Source: Petrolisthes cinctipes (Eukaryota > Arthropoda > Malacostraca > Decapoda > Porcellanidae). From it: a stretch of 64,000 bases of DNA. Within the stretch, counting starts at the first letter, position 1, and each line of letters begins with the position of its first letter. A program made the position numbers and the translations under genes. The notes beneath the pieces are model-generated. The model worked only from the letters and a program-made list of their open reading frames with translations, had not been told where the DNA came from and made no database searches. Shown here in pieces: positions 10,673 through 20,915 of the stretch. The DNA lies in contig JAWQEG010000283.1 of assembly GCA_033782935.1 (NCBI GenBank), positions 3,162,001 through 3,226,000 on the forward strand. The letters are read 5' to 3'.

Positions 10673-12208
10673 CATGAGGGTTTGTAACACACGGCCTCTT
10701 TGCCGCGTGAGGGAAATAGGAGAGCGAATGCGATAACGTTTCAAAACGTTTCTCAGAACTGTAACAACACTCAAACTCGGAGGTTTTTCCAGTCACTGGC
10801 CTCCCTGACAGTGACGTTTTTACGTCCCTCTTTTCCCGTAATGATTCGCAGGTGGTCACCAGGGTTCTCCGAAACGTGAATCATTCTTTACCAAGAACGA
10901 GACACCCTACCCTGTGCTGACGTGGGTTTTCAATGGAGGTATGTCTTCCAGCGGTGGGGCAACTGTGGGTCCCCCATATTTTCCCACAGGTAACTGCTTG
11001 ACCTACCAGTCTTCTGTTCTGCTTGGTTGGAAGGTTTTCAAAGTAGTTCCTCACCTCTCGGTGGTCCTTACCAAATTCGAACAAACCATTGATTAACTAT
11101 TCGGCTCCGGTTGTTGCCTACCGTCCTACCAAGCTGCACATGTCACTCTTGGTGTCAGGTCCAAGCTCTCAAGGATGATATTACAGCTACCCTAGTCCTC
11201 GCCTCGGATCACCTGTTTTGTATCCCCATAACAGGGGGACATGGAGCAGCAAGATTTGTGTCTTGTACACCATACTCACTCAATGGGGGCTTCTTAACTA
11301 CGTCCTTAACCTTTCGTCGCACGCATTCCACTTAGGGGATGGGGGCGAGGGGATATTGGGGCTTCAGCTTTCCCTGGTCGATGCCTTGTATTAGTGCTCA
11401 GGACGGTCCTGGCGTTACACTCTCGACACTGTCCCAGACAGCCTCGTGAGATTTAAGGTTCGCCTCATTCCCTAGTGGGGGAGCCGGCCGATTATGTGCC
11501 ACCCCACAGCCCCACTATTGCAACGGTACCCGTTCCTGAACCCGCCCTTCTCACCTTCCCTGCCGCGTCGCCGGTAGGGGACTCAAGTCCACCTGGGGAT
11601 TTTGGAGCCGTTCCCGTTCCCCCAATCTCTCTGGGTCTCGAGTCCCCGGGGGGCACCCTGGCGGAGGAGCTGGCTGCCTCTCCTCCCCCTTTCCCGTCGC
11701 CTCATCCTGTGGACGACGGGTACCTTCCCTACTCTTGGGCCTTTCTTCCTTCGTCCTGAACTCACTCTTCAGAGGAGGTCAGACGGGTGCGTAGTCTCCC
11801 GATCCTTCTCAACCAGAGGTTTGGGTGAGGAGGCACGACGGGCTAGTGAAGCGGGAAGCGGACGAACTTTTTGGTTTGTCCGTAGGCCACGCGCCCTTCC
11901 CCACCTACCATGGTGGAGGCGGCGGGACCCGTTCCTGGACCTGCTCTATCCGAGTCCCCGCGGGGAGCGGGTACGGGATCTGGGGGGGGGGGCGGGACAT
12001 CCACCTCATCCTTCAAGACGAGGTATCTGTTCCACTCGCTCTCCCTCACCCCCTGGGTTGCAATGGGGACTCCGCCCACCTTACCACAGGGTCCCCGTGG
12101 GAGACAGAAAAGGGGGAGGGTACGCCCGAATGGAAAAGGTCGGACGACTTACCTTCTGTCACCAGACATCCCTTACGTCATCTCCATTCTGTACAGTCTC
12201 ATGTTTAG
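10673..12208. other. Interior of element A, no recognisable gene
   Basis: This stretch is of mixed composition, G+C-rich after ~11,460. The longest forward frames (11475-11759, Pro/Ala/Ser-rich; 11602-12258, Arg/Pro/Leu-rich) overlap each other and carry no motif I recognise. 11111-11335 holds a 74-codon frame of more ordinary composition, also unrecognised. Frames could be remnants of a captured, now broken, host exon. No start context, splice pair or domain supports a gene call. Confidence 0.5.
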
Positions 12209-12210
12209 AA

Positions 12211-12420
12211 CATCTTGGGGTTTCTTTTCTCCTCTCGGGATATTTTACCCGAACCTAGGCCATAGCCTAGGTTCGGAGGACCCTAACAACAAAAATGGGG
12301 GGGGGGGGGTCCTCGACCCCCTGGCCCATCCCCTCGAGGGTGTCTTTAAAGACTTACGACTTGTAACACTTTCTGGTTTTAACCGAAAGTTGTCCGTATA
12401 TAATGATAATAAATTATATG
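12211..12420 (+). repeat. Hairpin/poly-G repeat, copy 1 (element A)
   Basis: In order: CTCTCGGGA, a 12-bp stem hairpin (12249-12276, loop CATA), G13 at 12297-12309, CCCCTCGAG, the palindrome GTCTTTAAAGAC (12342-12353), and a bulged hairpin CTTTC/GAAAG with inner GGTT/AACC (12369-12389), then a TATAATGATAATAAAT tail. The element order is the same in copies 2 and 3. Strand is given for the orientation in which CTCGGGA precedes the G run; transcription is unknown. Confidence 0.75.
12249..12276. other. Perfect 12-bp inverted repeat, 4-nt loop
   Basis: CCGAACCTAGGC at 12249-12260, loop CATA, and GCCTAGGTTCGG at 12265-12276. The equivalent stems in copies 2 (13157-13184) and 3 (13458-13485) are shorter but keep pairing through coordinated base changes. 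Confidence 0.85.
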
Positions 12421-13103
12421 CGTAACAACCCTTCCACAGCAGCTACCACCCTAGCTTTGGGAAATCGCTTTACGATGGTCGGCCACCTCCACTGTTCGCC
12501 TCACGCACCTTGCTTCACGCCCAAGGGTTACGACCCTTTGGCGCGCGGTGTGTGCCGCCCCGGGGCTGAGCTGTGTCGGGAGACACCCGCCTCTGCCCGC
12601 ACCCAAAACTCCCCCGCCCTTGCCTCCTTTCGTAACACGGGGACTAGGGCCTGGAGAATGGCGGGCCCAGACTCCCTCCTGGCCCTTCACTGCGTCCTTT
12701 TCCTACCTGACCTTCTAAGGGGTTCCTCTGGAGGGTTTGTCACCTCCTCCAGAAAGCTCTCTTCCTGCTCGCCTTAGCTACAGGGTACAGGGCCTCTCAG
12801 TTGGCAGCCCTTACCCGTCACACAGCCTTTTCATCTGTAAGCCCTAACCTTACTTCTTTAACTATCCCCCCCTCTCCCGCTTTCCTGGCTAAGAACGAGC
12901 AGGCTGACGACAGGATTGGCCCTCTCGCAGTACCCTCGTCCCTGAGGGCTGGAAGTTTCCACCCCCTCTGGCCAGTCCACGCGTTTCTACATACGTGGAG
13001 GCAACGAGAGGGGCTTCTCTGGACCACCTCTTCTACAACTCTAGGTCCGGTAACCCTCTTTTCCCTAGGTCAATCGGATGGGTGACTGGATATATATATT
13101 AAA
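12421..13103. other. Interior of element A between hairpin repeats
   Basis: Contains a partial copy (about 12,477-12,560) of the dispersed repeat at 8281-8400. The rest has no recognised gene. Overlapping frames on both strands (12403-12777 forward; 12451-12690 reverse) have no identifiable domain. Confidence 0.5.
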
Positions 13104-13345
13104 CACAGGATTACTGCATCCTTGTGTCCTCCTTCATCCTCTCGGGATCGCATGACCTGAGCCGGGTCCATAGCCCTAGCTCAGAGGACTTTAATAACAA
13201 AGGGGGGGGGGGGGCCGGGGGCACCCCCTCTCCTGTACCTGACCCCTCGAGTCTGCCTATATAGACTTTAGTTGGTTAACAATTCTGGTCTATAACAGAA
13301 TAGTCTACGGTATATACTAAAATAAATCACATTGTTACGGAATTC
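13104..13345 (+). repeat. Hairpin/poly-G repeat, copy 2 (element A)
   Basis: Begins CACAGGAT, then GTGTCCTCCTTCATCC and CTCGGGATC; stem CTGAGC/GCTCAG (13157-13184); G13 at 13202-13214; CCCCTCGAGTCT; stem AGTCT/AGACT (13250-13267); stem ATTCTG/CAGAAT (13282-13301); then GTCTACGG and an A/T-rich end. It is closely similar to copy 3 at an offset of ~297-301 bp. Confidence 0.8.
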
Positions 13346-13400
13346 TTGTGTATTTATTTTCCAAACAATTACTTTACTACGATGAGTGACAGGAGATATT

Positions 13401-13625
13401 ATTACACAAGATATCTGGATCCTAGTGTCCTCCTTCATCCCCTCGGGATCACATTACCTGAGCGAGGTCCATAGCCCTAACTCAGAAGACTTGAATAAGG
13501 GGGGGGGGGGGTTGCCATGGGCACCTCCCCCCCTCCTCTCCTAGGCCCGAACCCTCGAGTCTACCTATAAAGACTTTATGTGTAACAATTCTGATCTATA
13601 ACAGAATGGTCTACGGTTATATGGT
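13401..13625 (+). repeat. Hairpin/poly-G repeat, copy 3 (element A)
   Basis: Same order as copy 2: CACAAGAT, GTGTCCTCCTTCATCC, stem CTGAG/CTCAG (13458-13485), G13 at 13499-13511, CCCTCGAGTCT, stem AGTCT/AGACT (13558-13575), stem ATTCTG/CAGAAT (13588-13607), GTCTACGG. Positions 13626-13791 to the element end hold CT-rich unique sequence without a recognisable gene. Confidence 0.8.
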
Positions 13626-13791
13626 ATAAGCTACTTCTCCCCCACCACGGCTATTCACCTAGCCAGTGTCGGGAGGGGCGTTAGCTGCTTCCTCACCGGG
13701 CTCGGTTACCTTTCCTGCCCTCCGCTCTCAACCACTCTTAACTAGCACGTGATTGCCTCCACCTCACCTCCCACCTACCGCATCGCATGCT

Positions 13792-13827
13792 TAGCAACCA
13801 GCTGTACTGGTTTCACTATACCAATAA
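13792..13827 (-). repeat. Right terminal inverted repeat of element A
   Basis: Reverse complement of 6998-7033, 36 of 36 bp, ending CCAATAA followed by TA. Sequence just inside differs from the left end, so the symmetric part is short here. Confidence 0.9.
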
Positions 13828-13829
13828 TA

Positions 13830-13893
13830 GTGCATTTGTCGCGGCTTCTAGCCGCTTAAATTGTATTTATTGGTTTGTGAAACCAGTACAGCT
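13830..13893 (+). repeat. Left TIR of element B
   Basis: 64 bp, the reverse complement of 14140-14203 with no mismatch seen. The first 37 bp are absent from the ends of A. Positions 38-64 are homologous to A's terminus with a TATA-to-TT change after TTATTGG. Confidence 0.88.
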
Positions 13894-14139
13894 TCTACTG
13901 TCCCACCCACCTCCCGATGCGGCAGGCACTCACTTCTTTCTCATTGGAGTGGACGAGCGGTATTCAGCGGAGGAGGGGCTTAATACCTCACCTCACCACC
14001 ACCAGGTGGCTCCACTATCAGTACAGCGCCAGATTTGAATTTTATTTACTTCTGATGAACGTCACGGAATTGACCCTTCCAACCCAGATTATGCCTACAC
14101 GGGGCCTGGGCTTGTGAAGGGGCCTATTCTATAGCAACC

Positions 14140-14203
14140 AGCTGTACTGGTTTCACAAACCAATAAATACAATTTAAGCGGCTAGAAGCCGCGACAAATG
14201 CAC
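14140..14203 (-). repeat. Right TIR of element B
   Basis: Runs from AGCTGTACTGG to ATGCAC and is followed by TA at 14204-14205. Satellite then resumes with ATATAGCCTCAAAAC, exactly the continuation of the sequence cut at 6995. Confidence 0.88.
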
Positions 14204-14205
14204 TA
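14204..14205. other. TA target duplication, right side of the 7.2-kb insertion
   Basis: Fixed by comparison with the uninterrupted paralogue, where TA at 23175-23176 joins the sequence ending at 6995 to that starting at 14206. Confidence 0.8.
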
Positions 14206-17200
14206 ATATAGCCTCAAAACATGCTAAAAATCGATATTTCAAGTGTCCAAAGTCGATATGTGCATGTATCTTCTGTACCCGTTTATATCTCAAATTCAGG
14301 CTCCAAACATCCGAAAATTCGATATTTTTGGGTCCCAGAAGCGATCTGTACATGCCTACTCCGTGTTAGAGTATTTTCAAAATACAGGCCCAAAACATAC
14401 TGAAAATCGATCTTTTAGGTGCCCAAAAGTCGATATGTGCATGCATCTTCTGTACCTCCATATATCTCAAATTCAGGCTCCAAACCACCGAAAATTCGAT
14501 ATTTTGGGGTCCCAGAAGCGATCTGTACATGCCTACTCAGATACAGGCCCAAAAGATGCTGAAAATCGATATTTTGTGAGCCCAAAGTCAATATGTGTAT
14601 GCATTTTCTGCACTCGTTTATATCTCAAATTCAACCTCAAAACACCCGAAAAGTCGATATTTTGGGCTCCCAGAAGCGATCTGTACATGCCTACTCCGTG
14701 TTAGAGTATTTTCAAAATACAGGCCCAAAACATACTGAAAATCGATATTTTAGGTGCCCAAAGTCAATATGTGTATGCATCTTCTGCACTCGTTTATATC
14801 TCAAATTCTACCTCAAAACACCAGAAAATTCGATATTTTTGGGTACCATAAGCGATCTGTACATGCCTACTCAGTGCTAGAATGTTTTCAAAATATAGGC
14901 TCAAAACATGCTAAAAATCGATATTTTAGGTGCATAAAGTCAATATGTGTATGCATTTTCTGCACTCGTTTATATCTCAAATTCAACCTCAAAACACCCG
15001 AAAATTCGATATTTTGGGGTCCCAGAAGCGATCTGTACATGCCTACTCCGTGGTAGAGTATTTTCAAAATACAGGCCCAAAAAATACTGAAAATCGATAT
15101 TTTAGGTGCCCAAAGTCAATATGTGTATGCATCTTGTGCACTCGTTTATATCCCAAATTCAGGCCCAAAACACCCGAAAATTCGATATTTTGGTGTCCCA
15201 GAAGCGATTTGTACTTGCCTACTCCGTGTTGGAGTATTTTCAAAATACAGGCCCAAAACATGCTGAAAATCGATATTTTAGGTGACCAAAGTCAATATGT
15301 GTATGCATCTTCTGCACCCGTTTATATCCCAAATTCAACCTCAAAACACCCGAAAATCATATATTTTTGGGTCCCAGAAGCGATCTGTACATGCCTACTC
15401 AGTGGTAGAATGTTTTCAAAATATAGACTCAAAACATTTTAAAAATCGATATTTTAAGTGTCCAAAGTCGATATGTGCATGCATTTTCTGTACCCGTTTA
15501 TATCTCAAATTCAGGCTCAAAACACCCGAAAATTCGATATTTTGGGGTCCCAGAAGCGATCAGTACATGCCTACTCCGTGTTAGAGTTTTTTCAATATAC
15601 AAGCCCAAAACATGCTGAAAATCGATATTTTAGGTGACCACAGTCAACATGTGTATGCATCTTCTGCACCCGTTTATATCCCAAATTCAACCTCAAAACA
15701 CCCGAAAATTCGATATTTTTGGGTCCCAGAAACGATCTGTACATGCCTACTCAGTGCTAGAATGTTTTCAAAATATAGCCTCAAAACATGCTATAAATAG
15801 ATATTTTAAGTGTCCAAAGTCGATATGTGCATGCATCTTCTGTACCCGTATATATCTCAAATTCAGGCTCAAAACACCCGAAAATTCGATATTTTGGGGT
15901 CCCAGAAGTGATCTGTACATGCCTACTTAGTGCTAGAATATTTTCAAAATATAGGCCCAAAACATGCTAAAAAATCGATATTTTAGGTGCCCAAAGTCGA
16001 TATCTCAAATTCAGGCCCAAAACACCCGAAAATTCAATATTTTGGGGTCCCAGAAGCAATCTGTACATGCTTACTCCGTGTCAGAGTATTTTCAATATAC
16101 AGGCCCAAAACATACTGAAAATCGATCCTTTAGGTGCCCAAAAGTCGATATGTGGATGCATCTTCTGTACCCGTTTATATCTCAAATTCAGGCTCCAAAC
16201 ACCCGTAAATTCGATATTTTTGGATCCCAGAAGCGATCTGTACATGCCTACTCCGTGTTAGAGTATTTTCAAAATATAGGCCCAAAATATACTAAAAATC
16301 GATTTTTAGGTGCCCAAAGTCGATATTTTAAATTCAGGCCCAAAACACCCGAAAATACGATATTTTTGGGTCCCAGATGCGAACTGTACATGCCTACTCC
16401 TAGTTAGAATATTTTCATAATATAGCCTCAAAACATGCTAATAATCGATATTTTAAGTGTCCAAAGTCGATATTTGCATGTATCTTCTGTACCCGTTTAT
16501 ATCTCAAATTCAGGCTCCAAACATCCGAAAATTCGATATTTTTGGGTCCCAGAAGCGATCTGTACATGCCTACTCCGTGTTAGAGTATTTTCAAAATACA
16601 GGCCCAAAACATACTGAAAATCGATCTTTTAGGTGCCCAAAAGTCGATATGTGCATGCATCTTCTGTACCAGCATATATCTCAAATTCAGGCTCCAAACC
16701 ACCGAAAATTCGATATTTTGGGGTCCCAGAAGCGATCTGTACATGCCTACTCAGATACAGGCCCAAAAGATGCTGAAAATCGATATTTTAGGTGCCCAAA
16801 GTCAATATGTGTATGCATTTTCTGCACTCGTTTATATCTCAAATTCAACCTTAAAACACCCGAAAAGTCGATATTATGGGGTCCCAGAAGCGATCTGTAC
16901 ATGCCTACTTCGTGTTAGAGTATTTTCAAAATACAGGCCCAAAACATACTGAAAATCGATATTTTAGGTGCCCAAAGTCAATATGTGTATGGATCTTCTG
17001 CACTCGTTTATATCTCAAATTCTACCTCAAAACACCAGAAAATTCGATATTTTTGGGTACCATAAGCGATCTGTACATGCCTACTCAGTGCTAGAATGTT
17101 TTCAAAATATAGGCTCAAAACATGCTAAAAATCGATATTTTAGGTGCATAAAGTCAATATGTGTATGCATTTTCTGCACTCGTTTATATCTCAAATTCAA

Positions 17201-20200
17201 CCTCAAAACACCCGAAAATTCGATATTTTGGGGTCCCAGAAGCGATCTGTACATGCCTAATCCGTGGTAGAGTATTTTCAAAATACAGGCCCAAAAAATA
17301 CTGAAAATCGATATTTTAGGTGCCCAAAGTCAATATGTGTATGCATCTTGTGCACTCGTTTATATCCCAAATTCAGGCCCAAAACACCCGAAAATTCGAT
17401 ATTTTGGTGTCCCAGAAGCGATTTGTACTTGCCTACTCCGTGTTGGAGTATTTTCAAAATACAGGCCCAAAACATGCTGAAAATCGATATTTTAGGTGAC
17501 CAAAGTCAATATGTGTATGCATCTTCTGCACCCGTTTATATCCCAAATTCAACCTCAAAACACCCGAAAATCATATATTTTTGGGTCCCAGAAGCGATCT
17601 GTACATGCCTACTCAGTGGTAGAATGTTTTCAAAATATAGACTCAAAACATTCTAAAAATCGATATTTTAAGTGTCCAAAGTCGATATGTGCATGCATTT
17701 TCTGTACCCGTTTATATCTCAAATTCAGGCTCAAAACACCCGAAAATTCGATATTTTGGGGTCCCAGAAGCGATCAGTACATGCCTACTCCGTGTTAGAG
17801 TTTTTTCAATATACAAGCCCAAAACATGCTGAAAATCGATATTTTAGGTGACCACAGTCAACATGTGTATGCATCTTCTGCACCCGTTTATATCCCAAAT
17901 TCAACCTCAAAACACCCGAAAATTCGATATTTTTGGGTCCCAGAAACGATCTGTACATGCCTACTCAGTGCTAGAATGTTTTCAAAATATAGCCTCAAAA
18001 CATGCTATAAATAGATATTTTAAGTGTCCAAAGTCGATATGTGTATGCATCTTCTGTACCCGTATATATCTCAAATTCAGGCTCAAAACACCCTAAAATT
18101 CGATATTTTGGGGTCCCAGAAGTGATCTGTACATGCCTACTTAGTGCTAGAATATTTTCAAAATATAGGCCCAAAACATGCTAAAAAATCGATATTTTAG
18201 GTGCCCAAAGTCGATATCTCAAATTCAGGCCCAAAACACCCGAAAATTCAATATTTTGGGGTCCCAGAAGCAATCTGTACATGCTTACTCCGTGTCAGAG
18301 TATTTTCAATATACAGGCCCAAAACATACTGAAAATCGATCCTTTAGGTGCCCAAAAGTCGATATGTGGATGCATCTTCTGTACCCGTTTATATCTCAAA
18401 TTCTACCTCAAAACACCAGAAAATTCGATATTTTTGGGTACCATAAGCGATCTGTACATGCCTACTCAGTGCTAGAATGTTTTCAAAATATAGGCTCAAA
18501 ACATGCTAAAAATCGATATTTTAGGTGCATAAAGTCAATATGTGTATGCATTTTCTGCACTCGTTTATATCTCAAATTCAACCTCAAAACACCCGAAAAT
18601 TCGATATTTTGGGGTCCCAGAAGCGATCTGTACATGCCTTCTCCGTGGTAGAGTATTTTCAAAATACAGGCCCAAAAAATACTGAAAATCGATATTTTAG
18701 GTGCCCAAAGTCAATATGTGTATGCATCTTGTGCACTCGTTTATATCCCAAATTCAGGCCCAAAACACCCGAAAATTCGATATTTTGGTGTCCCAGAAGC
18801 GATTTGTACTTGCCTACTCCGTGTTGGAGTATTTTCAAAATACAGGCCCAAAACATGCTGAAAATCGATATTTTAGGTGACCAAAGTCAATATGTGTATG
18901 CATCTTCTGCACCCGTTTATATCCCAAATTCAACCTCAAAACACCCGAAAATCATATATTTTTGGGTCCCAGAAGCGATCTGTACATGCCTACTCAGTGG
19001 TAGAATGTTTTCAAAATATAGACTCAAAACATTCTAAAAATCGATATTTTAAGTGTCCAAAGTCGATATGTGCATGCATTTTCTGTACCCGTTTATATCT
19101 CAAATTCAGGCTCAAAACACCCGAAAATTCGATATTTTGGGGTCCCAGAAGCGATCAGTACATGCCTACTCCGTGTTAGAGTTTTTTCAATATACAAGCC
19201 CAAAACATGCTGAAAATCGATATTTTAGGTGACCACAGTCAACATGTGTATGCATCTTCTGCACCCGTTTATATCCCAAATTCAACCTCAAAACACCCGA
19301 AAATTCGATATTTTTGGGTCCCAGAAACGATCTGTACATGCCTACTCAGTGCTAGAATGTTTTCAAAATATAGCCTCAAAACATGCTATAAATAGATATT
19401 TTAAGTGTCCAAAGTCGATATGTGCATGCATCTTCTGTACCCGTATATATCTCAAATTCAGGCTCAAAACACCCTAAAATTCGATATTTTGGGGTCCCAG
19501 AAGTGATCTGTACATGCCTACTTAGTGCTAGAATATTTTCAAAATATAGGCCCAAAACATGCTAAAAAATCGATATTTTAGGTGCCCAAAGTCGATATCT
19601 CAAATTCAGGCCCAAAACACCCGAAAATTCAATATTTTGGGGTCCCAGAAGCAATCTGTACATGCTTACTCCGTGTCAGAGTATTTTCAATATACAGGCC
19701 CAAAACATACTGAAAATCGATCCTTTAGGTGCCCAAAAGTCGATATGTGGATGCATCTTCTGTACCCGTTTATATCTCAAATTCAGGCTCCAAACACCCG
19801 TAAATTCGATATTTTTGGATCCCAGAAGCGATCTGTACATGCCTACTCCGTGTTAGAGTATTTTCAAAATATAGGCCCAAAATATACTAAAAATCGATTT
19901 TTAGGTGCCCAAAGTCGATATTTTAAATTCAGGCCCAAAACACCCGAAAATACGATATTTTTGGGTCCCAGATGCGAACTGTACATGCCTACTCCTAGTT
20001 AGAATATTTTCATAATATAGCCTCAAAACATGCTAATAATCGATATTTTAAGTGTCCAAAGTCGATATTTGCATGTATCTTCTGTACCCGTTTATATCTC
20101 AAATTCAGGCTCCAAACATCCGAAAATTCGATATTTTTGGGTCCCAGAAGCGATCTGTACATGCCTACTCCGTGTTAGAGTATTTTCAAAATACAGGCCC

Positions 20201-20915
20201 AAAACATACTGAAAATCGATCTTTTAGGTGCCCAAAAGTCGATATGTGCATGCATCTTCTGTACCAGCATATATCTCAAATTCAGGCTCCAAACCACCGA
20301 AAATTCGATATTTTGGGGTCCCAGAAGCGATCTGTACATGCCTACTCAGATACAGGCCCAAAAGATGCTGAAAATCGATATTTTAGGTGCCCAAAGTCAA
20401 TATGTGTATGCATTTTCTGCACTCGTTTATATCTCAAATTCAACCTTAAAACACCCGAAAAGTCGATATTATGGGGTCCCAGAAGCGATCTGTACATGCC
20501 TACTCCGTGTTAGAGTATTTTCAAAATACAGGCCCAAAACATACTGAAAATCGATATTTTAGGTGCCCAAAGTCAATATGTGTATGGATCTTCTGCACTC
20601 GTTTATATCTCAAATTCTACCTCAAAACACCAGAAAATTCGATATTTTTGGGTACCATAAGCGATCTGTACATGCCTACTCAGTGCTAGAATGTTTTCAA
20701 AATATAGGCTCAAAACATGCTAAAAATCGATATTTTAGGTGCATAAAGTCAATATGTGTATGCATTTTCTGCACTCGTTTATATCTCAAATTCAACCTCA
20801 AAACACCCGAAAATTCGATATTTTGGGGTCCCAGAAGCGATCTGTACATGCCTACTCCGTGTTAGAGTATTTTCAAAATATAGGCTAAAAACATTCTAAA
20901 AATCGATATTTTAAG
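14206..20915 (+). repeat. Satellite with nested 2,214-bp and 1,381-bp tandem duplications
   Basis: 14206 onward realigns with ~16420 onward at an offset of 2,214 bp. ~17,010-18,390 realigns with ~18,391-19,771 at 1,381 bp. Together they give the 3,595-bp offset seen for 16435 against 20030. Rare variants (TTGGAGTATTTTC, AAAATCATATATTTTTG, the G-for-C in TATGGATCTTC) are shared by the aligned copies, so these are segmental unequal exchanges. The 18,390 junction lies inside half B of a monomer. Confidence 0.82.

Larger units (their letters stand above)
6998..13827. mobile_element. Element A: 6.83-kb TA-flanked DNA element, apparently non-autonomous
   Basis: Perfect 36-bp terminal inverted repeats start TTATTGGTATAG, and TA lies on both sides. 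The interior is clearly more GC-rich than the satellite, with many G or C runs, degenerate internal repeats, a minisatellite and a hairpin-rich repeat. I found no transposase-like or other recognisable protein in any frame; the open frames are short and low in complexity. TA duplication fits the Tc1/mariner superfamily and related groups, but without a transposase the family is inferred. Its size is unusual for a non-autonomous TA element, so captured host DNA or accretion of repeats is likely. Confidence 0.78.
13830..14203. mobile_element. Element B: 374-bp MITE-like element with 64-bp TIRs
   Basis: Perfect 64-bp terminal inverted repeats (13830-13893 and 14140-14203) begin GTGCATTTGTCGCGGC, with TA on each side. 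Each TIR contains a small hairpin (GCGGC, loop TTCTA, GCCGC). From TIR position 38 inward it resembles the end of A (TTATTGGT then GTGAAACCAGTACAGCT). Its right arm, 13947-14156, is the inverse of the 210-bp subterminal segment of A. No coding capacity is credible. The size, long TIRs and TA duplication fit a MITE mobilised by a TA-specific transposase elsewhere in the genome. Confidence 0.87.

Noticed and set aside
11475..12258. Pro/Ala/Arg-rich frames as a captured host gene
   Set aside because: Composition alone explains open frames in GC-rich DNA; there is no recognised domain, and frames overlap on the same strand. Kept only as a possibility to test by homology search.
14035..14075. CTGATGA followed by GAA in element B (and its copy in A) as a hammerhead ribozyme core
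   Set aside because: The GAAA core is not met (GAAT), and I could not find the third stem with its cleavage triplet in the right place.
6998..14203. Element A plus B as a virus-derived or Polinton-type insertion
   Set aside because: No polymerase, integrase, capsid or other viral-type frame is seen. The target duplication is TA, whereas Polintons typically make a 6-bp duplication.
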